The notes below the pieces were generated by a model. It was not told where the DNA came from. It worked only from the letters and a program-made list of their open reading frames with translations, and did no database searches. A stretch of DNA of 64,000 bases from Nemertoderma westbladi (lineage: Eukaryota > Xenacoelomorpha > Nemertodermatida > Nemertodermatidae): positions 1 to 64,000 of the forward strand of contig JAUCBJ010007635.1 of the NCBI GenBank assembly GCA_032718475.1, in the 5' to 3' direction. Made by a program: the position numbers and the translations under genes. Of the stretch, positions 1 through 9,460 are shown piece by piece (position 1 is the first letter of the stretch; each line of letters begins with the position of its first letter).

Positions 1-936
1 AAAATCGTATAATGCATTGCATTGCTACAGATAGGTAGGTGAATACTGAATAGGTGGTGTTTTTAGTCACATACAATATAATTCTGTATGTTGATGACCC
101 TAGAACTATTAATTTTTTATAATGTACGTATGTATAGAAAGTATATGTATTTTTTATGTATTTAATAATATATTTGTTTTGTATTCTATTGGTGCTGGTA
201 TAGATTTTTTATGTTTAAATATGCAATACAATGCCAACTCGTTAATTAATAATTATTATTAAATACATCCCGTGTATTTTTTGTGACTTTCAGAAAATAT
301 GATTATCGTATTATAAAAAGTGCCCTTTTTTAGCACTTTTGCTGCCCCCGTCGCAAAAATTTGCTTCCTGCGCCCCTGATTGTTGTGACAGACGTGTTAA
401 GGGAAGGGAGCAGGTTAATGTTACGCCTACAGTGGCACCTTATTCTAACCTAAACAATAAACGAAAAAGTCAACAGGTCACTACTGCTTTACTTGTAATA
501 AGATTAAATCCGTTGTTATTAAATATCAGTGTTAATTAAATTTTCTACTTCGCATTACAGTAGCCTACAGTAGCCTACAGTAGGCCTATACGTACTGTAG
601 AACTCCAAGATAATTAAACCATCTTCATCTAGATTGGCATACTTTGACCACAACATATTATTTTTTAGTCAAACAAGTTTATTAAATAAAACACCCTGAT
701 TCCATTTTTAAGGAGATTGTTCAATATTTCGCCCCCCTAATATTTGGTACCACATGCTTCTGGTACTATAATAATGGGTGGGCAAAATAACTGGCAAAAA
801 TATTTGTATTTAAAAAAAAACTGGCAATTTCAACATATATCAGTTAGTTAATATACTATTATTAAGTATCCGAAAGTTTCACACTTATGTTATATCATTA
901 TTAACATACTGCAGATATTAATAATTAATGTTCCAG
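1..936. other. Intron or upstream sequence of gene 1, no gene seen
   Basis: AT-rich sequence without a supported coding region. The last ~150 bases are intronic: they end in a TTCCAG acceptor at 931-936 and match the sequence just before the paralogous exon at 21298, with shared stretches around CAAAAATATTTG and the AAGTTTCACAC-like block. A 10-bp unit (ACAGTAGCCT) occurs three times at 557-587. Bases 401-470 resemble 16375-16428 and look like a dispersed repeat. The short ORF at 339-539 has no recognisable domain and is not called. Confidence 0.6.
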
Positions 937-1524
937 ACTTGCCGAATACTATAACCATTATCTCGGATTCGATTACCAACGGGCGAATTACAAAGAAAAA
1001 AGATGAATCGTTGGTATTAGAATGTTCTGTTGATGAATTCAATGTGGATCCATCTTGGTCCTGGTATGTTGATGGTATTAAAGATGTTACTGTACCATCT
1101 TTATCAACATATAGAATAGACCCTTTACGCGCCGACGATGGTGGTGATTATAAGTGCGAGTTTACCGGTCGTTACAGCAACGGTGAGGAAGAGAGTATCG
1201 AAAGTCCAGCGATACCGGTAACTGTACAATATTGCGATCTGAAACTGAAAGTTTCTGGTACTCCTTATACTCTAAACACTTCTAAACTAATCAGAAGAAA
1301 TATGACAGACCATAATGACCCAATGGTAGTAACATGGATTCCAGATGACTGCAATATAGATGTTGGTTATATTTGGAGTGGCAACTTCGTAACCGGTGGA
1401 GATGAAGTTAGGAATATCGAAATAGATAGAAGATCTTCAGGGATTTACACAACTACAGCCGAATATACGTTTTATGATTCATCAACTATTACAGAGTCAT
1501 TCACTATTGAGTTAATAGTTCAGT
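937..1524 (+). CDS. Gene 1, Ig-Ig exon of a type I membrane receptor
   Basis: Internal exon of 588 bases (196 codons' worth), phase 1 at both ends. The acceptor is TTCCAG at 931-936 and the donor is T|GTAAGT at 1524/1525. Numbering from the first full codon (939), Ig domain 1 spans about residues 1-97, with Cys29, Trp42 (WSWYVDG) and the F-strand signature DDGGDYKC ending at Cys73. A second Ig-like module (about 98-195) has Cys99, Cys138 and Trp146 but lacks the usual F-strand cysteine (YTTTAEY). N-glycosylation sequons lie at Asn113 and Asn121. Splicing to 5816 rebuilds a Tyr codon (VQ-Y), as expected at an Ig domain edge. The paralogous exon is 21298-21897. Upstream exons, including any signal peptide, are outside the window. 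The role is extracellular adhesion or recognition by family; the ligand is unknown. Confidence 0.88.
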
Positions 1525-3121
1525 GTAAGTGACAATAAACTACTGTAAATATTACCCTCCATCACTGTTAGTAGAACAGGAGTCATTCACTATTGAGTTA
1601 ATAGTTCAGTGTAAGTAACAATAAACTACTGTAAATATTACCCTCCATCACTGTTAGTAGAACAGGAGTCTTATTGAGTTAATAGTTCAGTGTAAGTAAC
1701 AATAAACTACTGTAAATATTACCCTCCATCACTGTTAGTAGAACAGGAGTCATTCACTATTGAGTTAATAGTTCAGTGTAAGTAACAATAAACTACTGTA
1801 AATATTACCCTCCATCACTGTTAGTAGAAAAGGAGTCATTCACTATTGAGTTAATAGTTCAGTGTAAGTAACAATAAACTACTGTAAATATTACCCTCCA
1901 TCACTGTTAGTAGAACATGAGTCATTCACCATTGAGTTAATAGTTCAGTGTAAGTAACAATAAACTACTGTAAATATTACCCTCCATCACTGTTAGTAGA
2001 AAAAGAGTCATTCACTATTGAGTTAATAGTTCAGTGTAAGTAACAATAAACTACTGTAAATATTACCCTCCATCACTGTTAGTAGAACATGAGTCATTCA
2101 CCATTGAGTTAATAGTTCAGTGTAAGTAACAATAAACTACTGTAAATATTACCCTCCATCACTGTTAGTAGAAAAAGAGTCATTCACTATTGAGTTAATA
2201 GTTCAGTGTAAGTAACAATAAACTACTGTAAATATTACCCCCCATCACTGTTAGTAGAACAGGAGTCATTCACTATTGAGTTAATAGTTCAGTGTAAGTA
2301 ACAATAAACTACTGTAAATATTACCCTCCATCACTGTTAGTAGAACAGGAGTCATTCACTATTGAGTTAATAGTTCAGTGTAAGTAACAATAAACTACTG
2401 TAAATATTACCCTCCATCACTGTTAGTAGAACATGAGTCATTCACAATTGAGTTAATAGTTCAGTGTAAGTAACAATAAACTACTGTAAATATTACCCTC
2501 CATCACTGTTAGTAGAACAGGAGTCATTCACTATTGAGTTAATAGTTCAGTGTAAGTAACAATAAACTACTGTAAATATTACCCTCCATCACTGTTAGTA
2601 GAACAGGAGTCATTCACTATTGAGTTAATAGTTCAGTGTAAGTAACAATAAACTACTGTAAATATTACCCTCCATCACTGTTAGTAGAACAGGAGTCATT
2701 CACTATTGAGTTAATAGTTCAGTGTAAGTAACAATAAACTACTGTAAATATTACCCTCCATCACTGTTAGTAGAACATGAGTCATTCACAATTGAGTTAA
2801 TAGTTCAGTGTAAGTAACAATAAACTACTGTAAATATTACCCCCCATCACTGTTAGTAGAACAGGAGTCATTCACTATTGAGTTAATAGTTCAGTGTAAG
2901 TAACAATAAACTATTGCATTACCCTTCATCACTGTTAGTATAACAGGAGTCATTCACTATTGAGTTAATAGTTCAGTGTAAGTAACAATAAACTACTGTA
3001 AATATTACCCTCCATCACTGTTAGTAGAACTGGAGTCATTCACTATTGAGTTAATAGTTCAGTGTAAGTAACAATAAACTACTGTAAATATTACCTTCCA
3101 TCACTGTTAGTATAACAGGAG
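1494..3121 (+). repeat. 86-bp tandem array A, copies of an exon end plus its splice donor
   Basis: About 19 head-to-tail units of 86 bp (for example, unit starts at 1747 and 1833). The first 31 bases of the unit are the last 31 coding bases of the Ig-Ig exon, starting GAGTCATTC and ending GTTCAGT. They are followed by the donor GTAAGT and the first ~50 intron bases, ending CTGTTAGTAGAACAG. The first unit is therefore the real exon end. Units are nearly identical, with point variants (CACTATTG/CACCATTG, GAACAG/GAAAAG) and a short unit near 1670 lacking ATTCACT. The array ends at GGAG before CTACGCATCC. Confidence 0.97.
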
Positions 3122-3187
3122 CTACGCATCCTGTGAGAGGCACGAAGTACTTAACAACCTTTAAGTCATTCTACATAATTAAATATT
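3122..3187 (+). repeat. Array-flank duplicate, copy 1
   Basis: The 66 bases starting CTACGCATCCTGTGAGAG follow array A directly and recur at 5713-5778 after array B with few differences. The second array therefore arose by duplication of array plus flank rather than by independent expansion. Confidence 0.9.
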
Positions 3188-3590
3188 CACTCCATGAGGC
3201 TGCCAAAGTACAAGATTATGCACTGCTGGTCCTCACGGCGAAAGCAATGTCCTGCAAAGCAGAGGCGATTTTGTTCTAGTGTCAAGCTTGGGGGAACTGG
3301 GTACAGCTGGGCTTTCGATACTCTCTTCCCCACTGTCGTTGCTGTACTGAGGATTCCGGGGATGGAATTTATAGATCATCTAATATAACTAATTGTTTAA
3401 AGATTAGTAAACAATACGATGTAATTGCATTGATAAAGCCCAAATAAAACTTGGATATAAAATGTAAAATCGGGATGCAAAAGATCACTTTCTGAGCTAC
3501 GAAAGGAAAATGGGATACAACTTATCTGGATAAAAGCGGTCCGTTTACCTTACAAAATGAAAAAGAAGAATGTGCGAAGTTAAGAACAGT
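3188..3590. other. Intronic spacer between arrays, no gene seen
   Basis: About 400 bases of non-repeated sequence separating the two 86-bp arrays. A 64-codon ORF (3194-3388) shows no domain, coding bias or splice context that would support a gene. It may be an inserted fragment, because the flank duplicate stops matching at its left edge. Confidence 0.5.
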
Positions 3591-3688
3591 CGGGGGGGAA
3601 GTGTCCGCGGGGGGGAAGTGTCTGGGGGGGAAGTGTCCGGAGGGGGAACTGTCCGGGGGTGGAAGTGTCCGGGGTGGGAAGTGTCCGA
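3591..3688 (+). repeat. G-rich minisatellite, G-run plus AAGTGTCC
   Basis: Six imperfect units, each a run of G residues followed by AAGTGTCCG or a close variant (one AACTGTCC, one AAGTGTCT). The tract joins directly to the start of array B at 3694. The strong G-runs could form a G-quadruplex. Confidence 0.85.
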
Positions 3689-3693
3689 ACACC

Positions 3694-5712
3694 ACTGTAA
3701 ATATTACCCTCCATCACTGTTAGTAGAACTGGAGTCATTCACTATTGAGTTAATAGTTCAGTGTAAGTAACAATAAACTACTGTAAATATTACCCTCCAT
3801 CACTGTTAGTAGAACAGGAGTCATTCACTATTGAGTTAATAGTTCAGTGTAAGTAACAATAAACTACTGTAAATATTACCCTCCATCACTGTTAGTAGAA
3901 CAGGAGTCATTCACTATTGAGTTAATAGTTCAGTGTAAGTAACAATAAACTACTGTAAATATTACCATCCATCACTGTTAGTAGAACTGGAGTCATTCAC
4001 TATTGAGTTAATAGTTCAGTGTAAGTAACAATAAACTACTGTAAATATTACCATCCATCACTGTTAGTAGAACTGGAGTCATTCACTATTGAGTTAATAG
4101 TTCAGTGTAAGTAACAATAAACTACTGTAAATATTACCCTCCATCACTGTTAGTAGAATAGGAGTCATTCACTATTGAGTTAATAGTTCAGTGTAAGTAA
4201 CAATAAACTACTGTAAATATTACCCTCCATCACTGTTAGTAGAACAGGAGTCATTCACTATTGAGTTAATTGTTCAGTGTAAGTAACAATAAACTACTGT
4301 AAATATTACCCTCCATCACTGTTAGTAGAACAGGTGTCATTCACTATTGAGTTAATAGTTCAGTGTAAGTAACAATAAACTACTGTAAATATTACCCTCC
4401 ATCACTGTTAGTAGAACAGGAGTCATTCACTATTGAGTTAATAGTTCAGTGTAAGTAACAATAAACTACTGTAAATATTACCCTCCATCACTGTTAGTAG
4501 AACAGGAGTCATTCACTATTGAGTTAATTGTTCAGTGTAAGTAACAATAAACTACTGTAAATATTACCCTCCATCACTGTTAGTAGAACAGGAGTCATTC
4601 ACTATTGAGTTAATAGTTCAGTGTAAGTAACAATAAACTACTGTAAATATTACCCTCCATCACTGTTAGTAGAACAGGAGTCATTCACTATTGAGTTAAT
4701 AGTTCAGTGTAAGTAACAATAAACTACTGTAAATATTACCATCCATCACTGTTAGTAGAACTGGAGTCATTCACTATTGAGTTAATAGTTCAGTGTAAGT
4801 AACAATAAACTACTGTAAATATTACCATCCATCACTGTTAGTAGAACAGGAGTCATTCACTATTGAGTTAATAGTTCAGTGTAAGTAACAATAAACTACT
4901 GTAAATATTACCCTCCATCACTGTTAGTAGAACAGGAGTCATTCACTATTGAGTTAATTGTTCAGTGTAAGTAACAATAAACTACTGTAAATATTACCCT
5001 CCATCACTGTTAGTAGAACTGGAGTCATTCACTATTGAGTTAATAGTTCAGTGTAAGTAACAATAAACTACTGTAAATATTACCCTCCATCACTGTTAGT
5101 AGAATAGGAGTCATTCACTATTGAGTTAATAGTTCAGTGTAAGTAACAATAAACTACTGTAAATATTACCCTCCATCACTGTTAGTAGAACAGGAGTCAT
5201 TCACTATTGAGTTAATTGTTCAGTGTAAGTAACAATAAACTACTGTAAATATTACCCTCCATCACTGTTAGTAGAACAGGTGTCATTCACTATTGAGTTA
5301 ATAGTTCAGTGTAAGTAACAATAAACTACTGTAAATATTACCCTCCATCACTGTTAGTAGAACAGGAGTCATTCACTATTGAGTTAATAGTTCAGTGTAA
5401 GTAACAATAAACTACTGTAAATATTACCCTCCATCACTGTTAGTAGAACAGGAGTCATTCACTATTGAGTTAATTGTTCAGTGTAAGTAACAATAAACTA
5501 CTGTAAATATTACCCTCCATCACTGTTAGTAGAACAGGAGTCATTCACTATTGAGTTAATAGTTCAGTGTAAGTAACAATAAACTACTGTAAATATTACC
5601 CTCCATCACTGTTAGTAGAACAGGAGTCATTCACTATTGAGTTAATAGTTCAGTGTAAGTAACAATAAACTACTGTAAATATTACCCTCCATCACTGTTA
5701 GTAGAACAGGAG
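3694..5712 (+). repeat. 86-bp tandem array B, with a 946-bp higher-order period
   Basis: About 23.5 units of the same 86-bp monomer as array A, each with the donor GTAAGT. Marker variants recur in order 946 bp apart (11 units): AGAATAGG occurs at 4155 and 5101, and the ACCATCC and GTTAATTGTTC variants repeat in the same sequence around them. A block of at least 11 units was therefore duplicated as one piece. The array ends in the same GGAG/CTACGC junction as array A. Confidence 0.96.
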
Positions 5713-5778
5713 CTACGCATCCTGTGAGAGGCACGAAGTACTTACTAACCTTTAAGTCATTCTACATAATGAAATATT
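5713..5778 (+). repeat. Array-flank duplicate, copy 2
   Basis: Second copy of the 66-base flank at 3122-3187. Differences include ACTTACTAACC for ACTTAACAACC and ATAATGAAA for ATAATTAAA. It lies 37 bases before the next exon, so it probably represents the original 3' end of this intron. Confidence 0.9.
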
Positions 5779-5815
5779 GTTTCAAATAAAATCAAATATT
5801 TTTCGACTTTCTTAG

Positions 5816-6424
5816 ACAAACCGGATTGGATTCACAATGAGAATGACAGAATTTCTATAGCAGCTGTTGGGAATGTCGTTACTCTAACATGTACAATGGA
5901 AAGTTATCCAGCTGTATCGAGTTATTATTGGCTTAGTGAAGTTGACTTAAATAAGGAGCTGCCCGATGGTGATAAATATAGAACATCAGTTGTTGTGGAG
6001 AACTTTGGGTATAAAAATATTGCTGTCATAAGTCTAATGATATATGATGTAACCAGTGATGATCTTAATCTAACCTACTATGGGAGGGTTAGAAATGGTA
6101 TCGGTACTTTTGGTGAATGTGACGTTAAGTTGGAACCTATAGGACCTCCACATATGCCGACTGGAGTTAAAGTAGAAGCAGTTGATAATTCCAGAGTTAT
6201 AGTTAGTTGGACACCAGGATACAATGGTGGATCTAATCAATGGTTTAGAGTTGAGTATACCAACAGTAACGGTAACATTGTTACTATAACAACAGGAAAT
6301 ACAAATGATTCTTACATAATCGTCTCAGGATTACCCAATGAACGTCATTATTTCTCAGTGGTGGCCTGTAATGAGCACGGTTGTCAGGATCCAACTCCTA
6401 TAATAGAAGGCGAACCAGCATCAG
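5816..6424 (+). CDS. Gene 1, Ig plus fibronectin type III exon
   Basis: Exon of 609 bases, phase 1 at both ends: acceptor CTTTCTTAG at 5807-5815, donor G|GTGAGA at 6424/6425. Numbering from the first full codon (5818), an Ig domain covers about residues 1-107, with Cys25 (VTLTC) and Trp38. The F-strand position where a second cysteine is expected reads YYG (Gly89), and a cysteine appears later at 101. An FN3 domain follows (about 110-202): PPHMPTGVKVEAV, the B-strand VSWTPGYNGG, and the usual GLP...HYFSVVACNEHG end. The WTPGYNGG wording and the Ig-then-FN3-then-membrane order resemble the nephrin/echinoid type of adhesion receptors; this is a family resemblance, not an orthology call. The module is membrane-proximal and extracellular. 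Confidence 0.87.
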
Positions 6425-6745
6425 GTGAGATACAACGAGTTGTTACAATTGTTTGCTATTTGTCAGTTTGGAGAATTTAAATTTCCCGCTATAAATTGGG
6501 GTTGCCAACGACGAAAGAGCAGCCCTACTTATTTATAAATACTCAGCTATCTGTCTGCTCTTGGGGCGATTTCCTGAAACTTACTAGCAGATCGTCGGTA
6601 TTTCATTGTAAAGTTCGCGGGAAAATTTACCAATCCAATGTTTTTGACGAACAAGAATAATCACCGACCTTACGTTTTATCTCTGAAATGAAAAGAAACA
6701 ACACATCTTCAATCACGTGGTTACTGGGACTAAATAGATTGGAAG

Positions 6746-6746
6746 C

Positions 6747-6777
<31 letters not shown>

Positions 6778-6778
6778 A
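6746..6778 (+). repeat. C22-A11 homopolymer tract
   Basis: Twenty-two C residues (6746-6767) followed directly by eleven A residues (6768-6778). Lengths are as given in this assembly; homopolymers of this size are error-prone. Confidence 0.85.
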
Positions 6779-6859
6779 TGTTCAAAAAAATGTTCTTCAA
6801 TGTGCACAACTTTGCACTGTGAAAATGCGCCTGGGCTCTCATCTTTAGCAAGAAAATCG

Positions 6860-6872
6860 CCCCCCCCCCCCC
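6860..6872 (+). repeat. C13 homopolymer
   Basis: Thirteen consecutive C residues about 90 bases after the longer C tract. Confidence 0.85.
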
Positions 6873-7006
6873 TTTTTCTGACTGGGAATATATTATCCAG
6901 CTCTATATTTATATATCCCCCTTTTAATTCTATAATTTTATATTTGTAAATATTTTAAAAAATATTTTACCATAATTAAAAAAAACTATGTCAGATTGCC
7001 ACACCT

Positions 7007-7029
7007 GGGGGGGGGGGGGGGGGGGGGGG
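7007..7029 (+). repeat. G23 homopolymer
   Basis: Twenty-three consecutive G residues on the same strand as the C22 tract, about 240 bases away. The two could pair as a hairpin stem in single-stranded DNA or in the pre-mRNA. Confidence 0.85.
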
Positions 7030-7344
7030 TTTGTTTAAAAAAACAAACTTGCACAACTTTGTACTACTTTGAACTGCTCGAATACCAGAGCGATTAGAAA
7101 CCAATTCGTGAACTTTTAGAGTATTAATCTTTGTGCCGGTATTCTTACAATAATAATTGGCATCTGTTGACTTTTCTAAACCATCTTCAAATTATATTTT
7201 ATATAATCTTCTTTTCTAAACCATCTTCGCAAGCGTTGAATTGTATTACAATGTTAGTGAAATTTAATGTCTCGGTATTAATTGTAATGTTATTGTACTG
7301 AAGTTCAATGCTCACTCAAACCAGCAATCCTTATGAATGAGGCT

Positions 7345-7388
7345 CCGCACACCCGCACACACCCGCACACACCCGCACACACCCGCAC
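7345..7388 (+). repeat. (ACCCGCACAC)n microsatellite
   Basis: Four copies of a 10-base unit ACCCGCACAC, the last degenerate, just upstream of the polypyrimidine-poor end of the intron. Confidence 0.9.
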
Positions 7389-7434
7389 TCTCCAGTACAA
7401 GTTCAAAAACATTTCATTATTGTTATATTTTCAG

Positions 7435-8255
7435 ATGAATTTCCTACACATTCCAATTCCTCTGCTGCAATCATTGGAGGTGTTGTTGGATGTGGAATGG
7501 CAGTGATTGTTATAGTCGTATTGGCAATTATTTTACTCAAAAGATATCGGAATAGAAAACCTCGTAGTCCTGTCTACGATGACACAGTTGTATATGGGCT
7601 GGATGGTCCAGCTAACATCCCGAGTCACCCCTATGAAGAATTAGAGATACCAGCCATTCGAGCTTCAAACAATCGGTCATTAGCCACTGAGAGTTTTCGA
7701 AACCAACCAGTCAATGAGAGCTATCTAAATCAACCAGCCAATGGGATAACTATAAATCACCCATCAATCAATCAGTCACCTGTCAATCTTACTTCGCTCA
7801 CCTCCAGTAGTCGAGATGATCAGATAACTAATGAAGAGCATCCCTATGATACTATCGATGAATCTAAAGTTGGTAGAAACAAGGTAACTACAGAAACTGA
7901 TACAAACTGCCAGAACACAATCACTGTGGAGAATACCAACACAGTAGTGGAGGGGAGAGGGCAAGAGAATACCAACACAGGGGAGGGTAGAGGGCAAGAG
8001 AATAGCAACACAGGGGCAGAGCCGAGAGGGCAAGAGAATAGCAACACAATGGTGGGAAGAGTTTATGTTAACCAATCACAAGTAGCGGAAGACACAATGA
8101 ACAACCAATCAGATAGCCGTGCATGCATGAGTAAGACAGTATCCCCAACATATGTCAACCAATCAGAGGTTACCGGAGCAGGAATAATCAACCAATCCGC
8201 ATTGAATGAGGACAATCTGGACTATTTAAATGCTAAGGAAGTCTATGGAATCTAG
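7435..8255 (+). CDS. Gene 1, terminal exon: transmembrane helix and signalling tail
   Basis: Last coding exon, entered in phase 1 after ATATTTTCAG and ending at TAG 8253-8255. From the first full codon (7437), about 9 juxtamembrane residues precede a hydrophobic helix (residues 10-34, AAIIGGVVGCG through VLAIILL) and a basic stop-transfer KRYRNRK. The ~235-residue cytoplasmic tail is rich in Asn, Gln, Ser and Thr and has many tyrosines. Four are in Tyr-x-Asn context: YLNQ (codon at 7722), YVNQ (8064), YVNQ (8151) and YLNA (8223). Others include PVYDDT, HPYEEL, HPYDTI and the C-terminal EVYGI. Tyr-x-Asn is the known ligand type for GRB2-family SH2 domains once phosphorylated, so a kinase-regulated signalling tail is inferred. 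Part of the tail (about 7920-8050) is a coding minisatellite. No ITIM of the classic form is evident. Confidence 0.88.
7926..8050 (+). repeat. Coding minisatellite in the receptor tail
   Basis: About four imperfect units of roughly 36-39 bases built around AGAGGGCAAGAGAATA and CCAACACAG, encoding repeats of the form GRGQENTNT. The reading frame is kept, so the length of this tail segment may vary between alleles. Confidence 0.8.
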
Positions 8256-8423
8256 TAATGGATCGAACGAGATATACTATACAACAAACATACATTCCTA
8301 AGTATATTTGGTTGAATAAATTGTTTTATACTAATAGCTATACTTACAAACAGGGTCTGCCCAGAATATTTTACATTTTATTGATTAGTTGATTGTAAAA
8401 AGTAATAAGACTGGAAATTATGT
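8256..8423 (+). other. Gene 1 3' untranslated region
   Basis: Sequence after the TAG stop; the transcript end is expected shortly after the AATAAA at 8315. No other feature before the 39-bp repeat. Confidence 0.6.
8315..8320 (+). promoter_or_regulatory. Poly(A) signal AATAAA for gene 1
   Basis: Canonical AATAAA hexamer 60 bases after the stop codon, followed by T-rich sequence (TTGTTTTATAC). The placement fits a short 3' UTR. Confidence 0.65.
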
Positions 8424-8860
8424 GTTAAATTAGAGTAGCTAGCATTGGTTAGACTTCGAATCGTTAAATTAGAGTAGCTAGCATTGGTTAGAGTTCCATT
8501 CGTTAGATTAGAGTAGCTAGCATTGGTTAGACTTCGAATCATTAAATTAGAGTAGCTAGCATTGGTTAGACTTAGATTCGTTAAATTAGAGTAGCTAGCA
8601 TTGGTTAGAGTTCGATTCGTTAAATTAGAGTAGCTAGCATTGGTTAGACTTAGATTCGTTAAATTAGAGTAGCTAGCATTGGTTAGGTTTCGATTCGTTA
8701 AATTAGAGTAGCTAGCATTGGTTAGAGTTCGATTCGTTAAATTAGAGTAGCTAGCATTGGTTAGGTTTCGATTCGTTAAATTAGAGTAGCTAGCATTGGT
8801 TAGAGTTCGATTCGTTAGATTAGAGTAGCTAGCATTGGTTAGACTTCGATTCGTTAGATT
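8424..8860 (+). repeat. 39-bp minisatellite, 11 copies
   Basis: Eleven units with an exact 39-bp period (AGAGTAGCT at 8432, 8471 and so on to 8822). The core is TTAGAGTAGCTAGCATTGG, containing the palindrome GCTAGC, followed by a variable TTAGA(C/G)TT(C/A)GATTC. Two unit types alternate (GACTTAGATTCG against GAGTTCGATTCG), which hints at dimeric expansion. Confidence 0.95.
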
Positions 8861-9460
8861 ATTATCACAATTGTTTGTTATGCATTCAATATTTCCTTTT
8901 TGGTTTATGAAATACTAAATGAAGAATTGCATGGTAATACAACAAATTAACATTACTGTACAACACCGCAGCCCAGATTTCTTATTGGTAAATAAAAAAT
9001 GTATAAATTATATCTTGAGGACTCTCAGGTCGAATTTGCTTAAATTTATTTCTGAGCTTCCTATGGCATACAGTATACTACCAGTATATAGAAAATTATT
9101 TCGGTACCGAATAATAATTGATTTACATGTATTTTATAGTTGATATTATACGTATATTCCCTTCTAGAATACTTCCGACTTTTGACCGAATACTTGTGTA
9201 CCAACTTTGGTATAATTTTATCTAAGATTCACGGAATTATTATCATCAAACAGTTCCCAATGACACCGACAGGCAGCTCAATTATGGAACCGCTACACCA
9301 AGGTTACCGAACGTTGCGGCTCGCCCCACAAATATTCGCAAAATTTAAAATTTAAGAAACGGCGAAAAATCGTTTAGTTTAATCCATAATTGAGTCTGTC
9401 TGTGTTTATCTAACAAACGAACGGATGAAGTGGTAGGCATTCACCAGCGGCAGCATAGTG
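8861..9460. other. Intergenic spacer, nothing recognised
   Basis: AT-rich sequence with short ORFs (74 and 71 codons) that lack domains. The word TTATCTAACAA at 9406-9416 recurs at the far side of the retroelement (from 14729 and 14758) and could be a trace of its target site, though it is not adjacent to the left element edge. Confidence 0.5.

Larger units (their letters stand above)
6425..7434. other. Gene 1 intron with long homopolymer runs
   Basis: Intron between the Ig-FN3 exon and the transmembrane exon, ending in the acceptor ATATTTTCAG (7425-7434). It holds long C and G runs and a CA/CCCG microsatellite, listed separately. No ORF of interest: the 74-codon minus-strand ORF at 6627-6851 simply reads through the poly-C tract. 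Confidence 0.8.

Noticed and set aside
3570-3770. 66-codon ORF ending in the receptor-like peptide SFTIELIVQCK
   Set aside because: The peptide is present only because the 86-bp repeat contains the exon end; the upstream part is the G-rich minisatellite.
7776-8075. Minus-strand ORFs opposite the receptor tail
   Set aside because: Antisense shadows of the coding minisatellite in the tail exon.
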